Shown one piece after another: positions 14,195-21,134 of a stretch of DNA of 21,134 nucleotides. The stretch is from Cryomorphaceae bacterium (GTDB lineage Bacteria; Bacteroidota; Bacteroidia; Flavobacteriales; Crocinitomicaceae). Position 1 is the stretch's first letter. Every line of letters begins with the position of its first letter. The notes under the pieces were generated by a model, which saw only the letters and a list, made by a program, of their open reading frames with translations, was not told where the DNA came from and did no database searches. The position numbers were made by a program, and so were the translations under genes. The stretch is taken from assembly GCA_021298235.1 (NCBI GenBank), contig JAJTDX010000029.1:1-21134 (forward strand). Direction: 5' to 3'.

Positions 14195-15010
14195 TTAATT
14201 ATTCTCTTTATTAACTGTTTTCAGTTTGGCAACCACTTGTTTTCCATACTTGAGATTGATCTCTGAGTACTTCTCCCAACCTTCATACGGAATCGCTTCC
14301 TTGTAAAAGATTTGAAGCTTCTCAAATTTTTCTCGCACCTCCGGCTCTGTCCGAGCCGTACCGAATACAATTTGCTGCTCTCCCACAATTGGCATTATCA
14401 CGAAATCGCCGTTTTCTTTTAAGTAGATCTGACTGATCAGTGACCTCATGTAGGGATGCTTGCAAACATAATTTGAAATGCGGTAAATGTCATCCAGCTT
14501 TCGAATAGTTTTCAAGGAATCATTGTTGATAATATAATCAACTGGAAATGAAGATGGTCTGTCTTTGATGTCACCGTTTACAACCAACACACGAGCCGTA
14601 TGAATAGGAGAAACCTGCATGACTACACCATCCTCGTCCAAATAGAAACTTTCGCGAAACTTGTTGTAGATCCGTGCTACCGGTTTTCTAACCACGATAT
14701 CAATTTTCCAACCTTGACCAATTTCACTGTACACCCTTACTGACTTTACCTCAGTCATGCCACTTATGAATTTTTCAATCGAGGCAACATTGAGTTCTTT
14801 TTTCAATTGCCCATTGTATAAAAATCCACCTCTTCTCAATCTTCGATAGACTTCTCTTTCATTAAGAAAAGCATTGCCATCTGCAATATGGACAATGGTT
14901 TCAGGTTTAGGGAGTTCCCTGTCGGATTGTTCCATTTGTGCCAGGATCAGTATCCCAGTGACACAGGAACAAAATAGAACCCACAACGTAATTTTCAACC
15001 ACTGCTTCAT
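14195..15010 (-). CDS. ftsQ: cell division protein FtsQ/DivIB
   Basis: The 271-aa protein has a short cytoplasmic N-terminus, one membrane segment (about 5-25, ITLWVLFCSCVTGILILAQ) and a periplasmic part, as in bitopic FtsQ, which links the FtsL-FtsB complex to the division machinery. After the membrane segment come a POTRA-like region (about 40-110) and a beta domain (NKFRESFYLDEDGVVMQVSP, ARVLVVNG). Sequence conservation in this family is low; the call rests on topology, the YLDEDGVVM motif and the position between murC and ftsA. Its ATG overlaps the murC stop in ATGA. Confidence 0.92.
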   Translation of the reverse strand: MKQWLKITLWVLFCSCVTGILILAQMEQSDRELPKPETIVHIADGNAFLNEREVYRRLRRGGFLYNGQLKKELNVASIEKFISGMTEVKSVRVYSEIGQGWKIDIVVRKPVARIYNKFRESFYLDEDGVVMQVSPIHTARVLVVNGDIKDRPSSFPVDYIINNDSLKTIRKLDDIYRISNYVCKHPYMRSLISQIYLKENGDFVIMPIVGEQQIVFGTARTEPEVREKFEKLQIFYKEAIPYEGWEKYSEINLKYGKQVVAKLKTVNKENN

Positions 15011-16386
15011 TGCAACTGTTCTGCTAAAGGTTCAACAATCCTGTCAATATCGCCTGCGCCAATGGTGAGGATGACACCCGAACGGCGATCCCTGAGATAC
15101 TCCAGAACTCCGCTATGATTGCATAAACATTTCTGATCGACCGTCAGAGCGTTTAGAAGAATGTCACTTGATACTCCTTCAATGGGATGTTCCCTTGCAG
15201 GATAGATTGGCATGAGAACTACTTCATCAAGTTTGGAAAGTTCTTCTGTAAATCCTTCGAAAAAATCTCGGGTTCGAGAAAATAAATGAGGCTGAAATAC
15301 TCCTGTAACCTTCATTTCCGGATACAGCAATCGTACAGAGCTAACGAGTGCGCGGATCTCTGTAGGGTGATGCGCATAGTCATCTATAATTATTAATTCT
15401 TCCGAACGAATATGATATTCAAATCGGCGTTTCACTCCCAGAAAGGTTTTTAACCCATGTCGAATCTCCTCTTCGGTAAGTCCAAGAAATTCTGCCATAG
15501 CTACACACGCGAGTGCATTCTCAGCATTGTGTATCCCTGGTATGCCCAGTTCAACCTTTTGCATTGTTATCTTAGGTGTGCGGACAGTAAACAAAAAACG
15601 CCCATCTGCGGAGTGTAAATCGAAACCAGAATAATCAGCCGATGCAGAATCAATAGCATAGGTAACCATTTTTGAATTGGATGCGACGTCTAGTCCTTCC
15701 CGTTTGACAAGAATACCTTCAGGAGAAACCAATCTTGCGTATTTCTGAAAACCAACCAAAAATTCAGAGCTGTCACCATAGATGTCTAAATGATCTGAAT
15801 CAGTTGAAGTAATGATAGATGCAAAAGGTTTCAACTGCAGAAAAGACCTATCGAATTCATCGGCTTCGATAACCGTGTATGGAGAACTTGAGTTTACCAA
15901 AAGATTTGATTCGAAATTCGTTGCTATTCCACCGAGAAATGCGCTGCATCCCAATGTTGATTGATCCAGAAGATGTGCCAGCATGGAGCTTGTAGTCGTC
16001 TTGCCATGCGTTCCTGCGACTCCAATTCCCTTGCTTTCCCTGGTGATCAAACCCAATATCTCTGAACGCTTAAATAAAGGAAAACCTGATGTGCGAATGA
16101 AAGACAATTCACCGTGATCTGAAGGTATAGCAGGAGTGTAAATAAATAAACAGGAGCTAGGATCATTTATCTCTGATAGTATGTCAGCTCCAAAATCTTC
16201 AAAATGAATTTTTATACCTTCTTCAATTAAATCTTTGGTTAAAGTAGAAGGCGTTTTATCATAACCCGCTACATTCCAGTTTTTTGACTTAAAGTAACGC
16301 GCTAAGGCAGACATTCCAATCCCACCAATACCAATAAAATATGCTTGGTTAAATGAACTTAGGTATATGTGATCCAGTCTACTCAC
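15007..16386 (-). CDS. murC: UDP-N-acetylmuramate--L-alanine ligase
   Basis: MurC adds L-Ala to UDP-MurNAc with ATP, the first amino acid of the peptidoglycan stem, in the cytoplasm. The 459-aa protein has the N-terminal nucleotide-fold motif IGIGGIGMSALA (18-29), the ATP loop GVAGTHGKTTTSS (122-134), VIEADEFDRSFL, GIHNAENALA, GVKRRFEYH and DDYAHHPTEI, all characteristic of MurC rather than MurD/E/F. The start is a GTG (MSRLDH), 2 nt after the murG stop. It ends overlapping ftsQ in ATGA. Confidence 0.97.
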   Translation of the reverse strand: MSRLDHIYLSSFNQAYFIGIGGIGMSALARYFKSKNWNVAGYDKTPSTLTKDLIEEGIKIHFEDFGADILSEINDPSSCLFIYTPAIPSDHGELSFIRTSGFPLFKRSEILGLITRESKGIGVAGTHGKTTTSSMLAHLLDQSTLGCSAFLGGIATNFESNLLVNSSSPYTVIEADEFDRSFLQLKPFASIITSTDSDHLDIYGDSSEFLVGFQKYARLVSPEGILVKREGLDVASNSKMVTYAIDSASADYSGFDLHSADGRFLFTVRTPKITMQKVELGIPGIHNAENALACVAMAEFLGLTEEEIRHGLKTFLGVKRRFEYHIRSEELIIIDDYAHHPTEIRALVSSVRLLYPEMKVTGVFQPHLFSRTRDFFEGFTEELSKLDEVVLMPIYPAREHPIEGVSSDILLNALTVDQKCLCNHSGVLEYLRDRRSGVILTIGAGDIDRIVEPLAEQLQ

Positions 16387-16388
16387 TT

Positions 16389-17489
16389 TTAAACAATCTT
16401 TTCCAATTCGTTCACAATAGCTTCAGTAGCTTCGGGTTTGCCTAATTTTACTATCTGAATGCTCAGCTCTTTTCTTCTTTCTTGGTTTTCGATCAGCTCA
16501 AAAACTTCGGAGATCAATTCACGCTCACTGTCCGAATCTTTCACCAACAATGCTGCGTTGCGTTGCACCAAAGCCAGGGCATTTTTGGTCTGGTGATCTT
16601 CTGCAACATTGGGAGATGGAACCAGGATCACAGGTTTACCGATCAGGCATAATTCAGAAACCGAGATCGCCCCAGCTCTGGATATAATTACGTCGGCAGC
16701 AGCATAGGCAAGATCCATTCGATCTATAAATTGTACCAAGCGAATGTTTTCTGGCAATCGATCCTTCCATTCCGATAAAAGCTGTTCGTAATAGAGTTTT
16801 CCACTTTGCCACAAGAACTGTACATCCTTGTTATCAGCAATGGCCTGCATGTTAGCGGTTACACTTCTATTGAGTGTACGAGCCCCTAGACTTCCACCGA
16901 TGATGAGTACTGTTTGTTTTTCAGCATCAAGTTTATAATACTCTTGCGCTTCCACTCTCTTCCCATCAATCTTCACCATTTCTCTCCTTACCGGATTTCC
17001 CGTTAATCTTATCTTCGAAGAAGGAAAATATTTCTCCATTCCATCGTAAGCTGTACACAGAACTGTAACGCTTTTCGACAGAAGTATATTTGTCTTTCCA
17101 GGAAATGAATTTTGTTCCTGCACCAATGTTGGGATGCTGAGCCATGTAGCAACCTTTAAGGTAGGTCCTGATGCATAACCACCAACACCAATAACCGCTT
17201 GTGGGTCAAATTCCTTCAAGATTCGTCTGGCTTTGCTCAAGCTTTTTAGAATCTTGATAGGCAAGAGCAGATTTGAAAGTGTGAATTTCCTTTGAAAGCC
17301 CGCAATCGGCAAACCTATGATGGCATAGCCGGCCTCGGGGACCTTTTCCATTTCCATTTTACCTTCAGCTCCAATAAAAAGGATGTTCGCATCAGGATTT
17401 CTTCGCTTGATCTCATCCGCAATTGCAACTGCAGGGAAGATGTGTCCTCCTGTTCCACCGCCTGATATGATTACTCGTTCAAGTTTCAT
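16389..17489 (-). CDS. murG: UDP-N-acetylglucosamine--lipid I GlcNAc transferase
   Basis: MurG (GT-B fold) adds GlcNAc to lipid I to form lipid II on the inner face of the plasma membrane. The 366-aa protein has the glycine-rich loop SGGGTGGHIFPAVAIADE near the N-terminus, GVGGYASGP, the second glycine loop IGGSLGARTLNRSV, and the UDP-GlcNAc site SRAGAISVSELCLIGKP followed by VPSPNVAEDHQTKNA. All family hallmarks are intact. It lies 6 nt after ftsW and 2 nt before murC. Confidence 0.98.
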   Translation of the reverse strand: MKLERVIISGGGTGGHIFPAVAIADEIKRRNPDANILFIGAEGKMEMEKVPEAGYAIIGLPIAGFQRKFTLSNLLLPIKILKSLSKARRILKEFDPQAVIGVGGYASGPTLKVATWLSIPTLVQEQNSFPGKTNILLSKSVTVLCTAYDGMEKYFPSSKIRLTGNPVRREMVKIDGKRVEAQEYYKLDAEKQTVLIIGGSLGARTLNRSVTANMQAIADNKDVQFLWQSGKLYYEQLLSEWKDRLPENIRLVQFIDRMDLAYAAADVIISRAGAISVSELCLIGKPVILVPSPNVAEDHQTKNALALVQRNAALLVKDSDSERELISEVFELIENQERRKELSIQIVKLGKPEATEAIVNELEKIV

Positions 17490-17495
17490 TTGTCC

Positions 17496-18656
17496 TTATA
17501 CATTCGAGAATGCTGTTTCCTTATCGGAAGAATTATTGTTTGCAATGCCCTGAACAATACCCAGAGCAACACATGTCATTACTAGTGCAGATCCACCCAT
17601 TGCAAGAAGTGGCATATTTTGTCCGGTCACAGGAAAAACACCCGTGCATACAAGCATGTTTACCGAGGCTTGGGTGAGCAGCAAAATGCCTATGCCTATA
17701 CACGCGAACGTTTCGAAGAGTTTTTCAGAGGCCAATCCGATCCTGATCACGCGATAGAGAAGAATCAAGTACAAAAGAATCAAAATGACTGCAGAGATCA
17801 ACCCAAACTCTTCCACAAAACTGGAATAATAGAAATCAGCATATGCCTCGGGGATATATTCTTTCAATTCCCCATCCCCTACTCCTTGCCCTAAGATTTT
17901 TCCATTGTGGATCGCATATTTCGCATTTAGGGCCTGTGCATTTGAACGAACATCCGTGTCGTTGTCCAATTTGTTCAAGATTCTATTCTCCCAGGTTTCA
18001 AAGCGAGGAAATAAATTCAATTCAGGCACTGCTTTATGCAGACCAACAGCCATGAATGCGACGAGAACGATCCCCATGCAGGTCAAAAACAATTTAGATA
18101 TTGGAACCTTACCAATAAAGAGTAAGGTCATAGAAATAGCAAATAATAAAAACGCCGTAGAAAAATTATCCTTCAAGATCAACCCACAAACGATCAAAAT
18201 GGGGATGATCAATGGTTTAAATCCTTCCTTCCAATCATCGAGCACCTCTTGTTTCCTTGAAAGTATTCTCGATAAATAAATTAGAAGCGCCAATTTGGCA
18301 AAATCGGACGATTGAAATGTCAAGCCTATAAATGGAATTTTAATCCACCTGCCCGCGTCATTGACCTTCGTTCCAAAAAACATAGTGAAAAGCAACAAGG
18401 TAACACCTACGTAATAGGTGAATTTAGATAGCTGGGATATGTACTTTGGGTCCTTTTTATGAATCCAGAACATCACAAAAAATCCAATGACCACATATAA
18501 AAGATGTTTGAAGAGATATTTAAAAGGAGTACCCCCCTCGATCTTAACGAGAATAGGGACAAAACTATAAACGCTCACTAAAGAGAAACCCAACATCAGC
18601 AATGTAATAATCCAGATTACTCCATCCCCTTTCAAATATTTAAGGTACTCTTTCAT
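17496..18656 (-). CDS. ftsW: septal peptidoglycan glycosyltransferase FtsW
   Basis: A SEDS-family polymerase of 386 aa that polymerises lipid II at the septum with a class B PBP partner (FtsI, outside the window). About ten hydrophobic segments are evident. Family motifs include NDAGRWIKI with LTFQSSDFAKLALLIYLS, GQGVGDG, EAYADFYYSSFVEEFG (its Asp corresponds to the essential SEDS aspartate) and PVTGQNMPLLAMGGSAL. Against the common forms (TDFIFAVIAEE, PFISYGGSS) the protein is somewhat divergent, but the key residues are kept. Its ATG overlaps the stop of the small orf upstream in ATGA. Confidence 0.96.
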   Translation of the reverse strand: MKEYLKYLKGDGVIWIITLLMLGFSLVSVYSFVPILVKIEGGTPFKYLFKHLLYVVIGFFVMFWIHKKDPKYISQLSKFTYYVGVTLLLFTMFFGTKVNDAGRWIKIPFIGLTFQSSDFAKLALLIYLSRILSRKQEVLDDWKEGFKPLIIPILIVCGLILKDNFSTAFLLFAISMTLLFIGKVPISKLFLTCMGIVLVAFMAVGLHKAVPELNLFPRFETWENRILNKLDNDTDVRSNAQALNAKYAIHNGKILGQGVGDGELKEYIPEAYADFYYSSFVEEFGLISAVILILLYLILLYRVIRIGLASEKLFETFACIGIGILLLTQASVNMLVCTGVFPVTGQNMPLLAMGGSALVMTCVALGIVQGIANNNSSDKETAFSNV

Positions 18657-19126
18657 TCGTTTCTTCTATGCTCTACAAATGATTCAAACTGTCGCAACAA
18701 GCTCAGAGAATTTTCTCCGGAAGCTGTGAATAATACCATGCGCTTATTGGATTTGAGTTGCTCCAAAAAATGTAGAGCATCCGAAAGATCTGAAGTGCCA
18801 ACAGCAGTATTTACTTCTCCAATCCAAAGACTATTTAACTCAAAAACATTTGAATTATGTACGACAAGAGCCTCCAGATTTCGAACAACCGTTTGGTCTT
18901 CAGCGAATACTGAAGTTAATTCTTCGATTCCCCCAATCCAAGTCACCTTAAAAGGAAAAGATCCGAGTGTATTAATCAACGCACCCGTCTCCGGACGCAA
19001 CCAGGCAAACACATCCATGCCCCACAATTTACCTAAGGGACGAATCGGAGAACCTATACTTTCCAGAGCCTCTTTTCTCGACTGAATAAGTTTTTCAGAA
19101 CCTGTATGTACATTCCTTTCCTCCAT
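18653..19126 (-). CDS. uncharacterised protein between murD and ftsW, resembling an isolated MurD C-terminal domain
   Basis: The 157-aa protein has no signal peptide or membrane segment. By eye, residues 60-150 align along their length with residues 346-440 of the MurD encoded just upstream: VTWIGGIEEL with TVWIVGGVDKG, LEALVVHNSNVFEL with VKAIICLGVDNKKL, VNTAV with IPTIV, and SDLSDALHFLEQLK..RMVLFTAS with SAMEAVAYGYRLAK..TVLLSPAC. The ATP loop and NDSKATN motif of MurD are absent, and the SPACASFD signature is replaced by TASGENSL. So it could not be a ligase; a degenerate Mur-ligase C-domain with a regulatory or scaffold role is my inference. It starts 9 nt after murD and overlaps ftsW by 4 nt (ATGA), so it is translated with them. 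I know no standard dcw gene at this place. Confidence 0.75.
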   Translation of the reverse strand: MEERNVHTGSEKLIQSRKEALESIGSPIRPLGKLWGMDVFAWLRPETGALINTLGSFPFKVTWIGGIEELTSVFAEDQTVVRNLEALVVHNSNVFELNSLWIGEVNTAVGTSDLSDALHFLEQLKSNKRMVLFTASGENSLSLLRQFESFVEHRRNE

Positions 19127-19135
19127 CTTATCAGT

Positions 19136-20479
19136 TTAAAGAGCCCGTACTGCGGATTTAAATTGATTTCCTCTGTCCTCGTAGTTTTCAAAAAGATCGA
19201 AACTTGCACATGCCGGTGACAAAAGAACTGTTTCATCGCTCTTAGCAAGTCGGTAGCCATACGCTACTGCTTCCATTGCCGAACGTGCCTCTACAATTGT
19301 TGGAATCACCCCTGAAAAAGTATCTATTAGCTTTTTGTTGTCTACACCAAGACAAATAATCGCCTTAACCTTATCCCTTACCAAATCCATTAGTTCAGAA
19401 TAGTCATTTCCCTTATCAACGCCTCCAACGATCCAAACCGTCGGTTTCTCCATGCTTTCCAAAGCAAACCACGTTGAGTTTACATTGGTAGCCTTAGAAT
19501 CATTGATAAATTCAATCCCATGAACTTTGGCCACAAATTCCAGGCGATGTTCGACATTGACAAAGTCTTCTAAACTTTCTCTGACAACTTCTTTTCTGAT
19601 TTCCAGAATCCGTGACGCTATCCCAGACGCCAGGGAGTTTTGGGTGTTGTGCTTACCCTTCAGTGCTAAATCGTGAATTGACATAGTGAATTGATCGTTT
19701 ATATTTATTGTTATTTGTTGCGCATCTGCATAGCCCCCTACTTCCAGTTTTTCCTTGAGCGAAAAAGGAGCTGTGCGGGCTTTTACTTCCCGCTTTGTTA
19801 GTTCTTTTCGGATTACCTCATCGTCGTAGTTATAGATGAACCAATCCTCACTTGTTTGATTTTGAAGTATTCGAAACTTTGAATTGATATAATTCTGCAT
19901 ATTGTACTCATACCTGTCGAGGTGATCAGGTGTGATATTGGTCAGAACGGCAATATTCGCTCTAAAATCAGTCATGTCATCCAGCTGAAAAGAGCTTAGC
20001 TCCAGTACATACCAATCGTTTGACTCATTGGCCACCTGGCGAGCGTAGCTACGTCCCACATTACCGGCAAGACCCACCCTAATTCCAGATTTTTTCAGGA
20101 TGTGGTGCGTTAGGAGCGTAGTTGTTGTTTTACCGTTGCTTCCGGTGATACAAATAGCTCTGGCGGTTGAGTAATAACCTCCAAACTCTATTTCTGACAC
20201 TACTTTAATTCCCTTCGAATGAACGGCTTTCATAACAGGAACCGTATCAGCAATTCCGGGAGACTTGATTACCAGATCGGATGCTAAAATCCTTTCCATA
20301 GAGTGACCACCCTCTTCAAAAGCCACATTCAGCTCCTCCAACTCTCGCTTGTGTTCCTCCTTGATTTTACCAAAATCAGACACAAATACTTGCCAGCCCT
20401 TCTTTTTTGCAAGAACAGCTGCACCGACACCACTTTCGCCGGCACCTAAAATGGAAATATGTGTTCCTTCAGGTATCAC
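19136..20479 (-). CDS. murD: UDP-N-acetylmuramoyl-L-alanine--D-glutamate ligase
   Basis: MurD adds D-Glu to UDP-MurNAc-L-Ala with ATP. The 447-aa protein has ILGAGESGVGAA (10-21) in the UDP-binding domain, the ATP loop ITGSNGKTTTT (111-121), LELSSFQLD (159-167), NITPDHLDRY (181-190), KGKHNTQNSLA, HRLEF, NDSKATN (326-332), and in the C-terminal domain VGGVDKGNDY and LLSPACASFDLFENYEDRG (419-437). The start codon is GTG (20479-20477), directly abutting the mraY TAA stop. It is a complete, orthodox MurD. Confidence 0.98.
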   Translation of the reverse strand: MIPEGTHISILGAGESGVGAAVLAKKKGWQVFVSDFGKIKEEHKRELEELNVAFEEGGHSMERILASDLVIKSPGIADTVPVMKAVHSKGIKVVSEIEFGGYYSTARAICITGSNGKTTTTLLTHHILKKSGIRVGLAGNVGRSYARQVANESNDWYVLELSSFQLDDMTDFRANIAVLTNITPDHLDRYEYNMQNYINSKFRILQNQTSEDWFIYNYDDEVIRKELTKREVKARTAPFSLKEKLEVGGYADAQQITININDQFTMSIHDLALKGKHNTQNSLASGIASRILEIRKEVVRESLEDFVNVEHRLEFVAKVHGIEFINDSKATNVNSTWFALESMEKPTVWIVGGVDKGNDYSELMDLVRDKVKAIICLGVDNKKLIDTFSGVIPTIVEARSAMEAVAYGYRLAKSDETVLLSPACASFDLFENYEDRGNQFKSAVRAL

Positions 20480-21134
20480 TTATCTCAATTTCAATGTGAC
20501 AATAGTTATGACCGCGAGCAACACACCGACAATCCAGAACCGTGAAACGATCTTTGCCTCGTGTAGTCCTTTTTTCTGAAAATGATGGTGCAACGGAGCC
20601 ATGAGGAAAATTCTCCTTCCTTCTCCGGTTCGCCGCTTAGTGAATTTAAAATATCCCACCTGGAGGATCACAGAAAGGTTTTCAATCAGGAAAATACCAC
20701 ACAGCACAGGTATCAAAAGTTCCTTTCGAATAGAAATAGCAAATACTGCGATGATTCCTCCCAGAGCTAAACTTCCCGTATCTCCCATGAAAACCTGCGC
20801 CGGAAAAGAATTGTACCACATAAAACCAATGCACGCACCAACGAACGCAGCGATAAAAATTACGAGCTCCTCCGCCAGCGGAATGTACATTACATTCAGA
20901 TAATCTGCGAATCTGGCGTTCGAGCTTACATAAGCCAGAATAGCCAAGGCAAGACCAATAATTGCCGAAGTTCCGGTTGCGAGTCCATCCAGACCATCCG
21001 TCATATTCGCGCCGTTAGAAACCGCGATTACGATAAAAATCACTATTGGAATAAAAAGCAACCATCCGAATGATTTATTTGAGTCTCCTATCAACCAATT
21101 GTAGTTGAATTCATTTCCTTTGATGAAAGGAATG
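20480..21134 (-). CDS. mraY: phospho-N-acetylmuramoyl-pentapeptide transferase (N-terminal part outside window)
   Basis: MraY makes lipid I by moving phospho-MurNAc-pentapeptide from UDP to undecaprenyl phosphate in the inner membrane. About 218 C-terminal residues are present and the frame is open to the window edge; a TTG at 21094 is not a real start. Visible motifs are [15 protein letters not shown] (the active-site DGLDG loop), [23 protein letters not shown], and the signature [12 protein letters not shown]. Several membrane segments alternate with these loops. It is the first dcw gene in the window; murE and the division genes ftsI/ftsL would be expected further upstream. Confidence 0.97.
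   Translation of the reverse strand, partial: IPFIKGNEFNYNWLIGDSNKSFGWLLFIPIVIFIVIAVSNGANMTDGLDGLATGTSAIIGLALAILAYVSSNARFADYLNVMYIPLAEELVIFIAAFVGACIGFMWYNSFPAQVFMGDTGSLALGGIIAVFAISIRKELLIPVLCGIFLIENLSVILQVGYFKFTKRRTGEGRRIFLMAPLHHHFQKKGLHEAKIVSRFWIVGVLLAVITIVTLKLR

Overview
This window is a stretch of a Bacteroidota chromosome, most likely Flavobacteriales-like. The evidence is three-fold. Two proteins end in type IX secretion (T9SS) type A sorting domains (YPNP motif). Promoters fit the Bacteroidetes form TTTG-N19/20-TAnnTTTG, and no Shine-Dalgarno sequences are obvious. The division/cell-wall cluster has the order mraY-murD-(orf)-ftsW-murG-murC-ftsQ-ftsA-ftsZ, with the Bacteroidota-type FtsZ C-terminal tail. 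Genus cannot be judged from sequence alone. The acireductone dioxygenase (O2-using) and the multicopper oxidase suggest an aerobic lifestyle.

The left part (1-7337) is on the + strand and consists of separate short transcription units, most closed by a strong hairpin terminator. In order they are: the 3' end of a membrane-anchored SpoIIE/PP2C-type phosphatase; a 604-aa secreted T9SS cargo protein; fabD (malonyl-CoA:ACP transacylase); and two paralogous exported SprB-repeat-like proteins flanking a secreted, T9SS-sorted multicopper oxidase. The two SprB-like genes share protein sequence (about 70% identity by hand count) and also a 101-nt upstream region that aligns without gaps and contains a TTC-NN-GAA palindrome and an invariant CGTCGTTTGTTTG block.

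The right part (7392-21134) is entirely on the - strand. Read in the direction of transcription, the window edge enters mraY, then murD, a small uncharacterised orf that resembles a lone Mur-ligase C-terminal domain, ftsW, murG, murC, ftsQ, ftsA, ftsZ and a GatB/YqeY gene. These genes overlap by a few bases or are separated by at most 27 nt. A hairpin with an A/T-run terminator at 10693-10720 closes this unit. Next, from its own promoter, comes a compact methionine-salvage operon: mtnB, a small lipoprotein, mtnD, mtnC, mtnA. It converts methylthioribose-1-phosphate to the 2-oxo acid precursor of methionine. Its inner steps are complete, but the entry enzymes (mtnN/mtnK or mtnP) and the final transaminase are not in the window.

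The items most worth following up are the MurD-C-terminal-like orf between murD and ftsW, the paired SprB-like proteins with their shared regulatory region, the lipoprotein inside the mtn operon, and a triple TACGTA palindrome array between fabD and the first SprB-like gene. No RNA genes, CRISPR arrays, insertion sequences or phage genes were seen.
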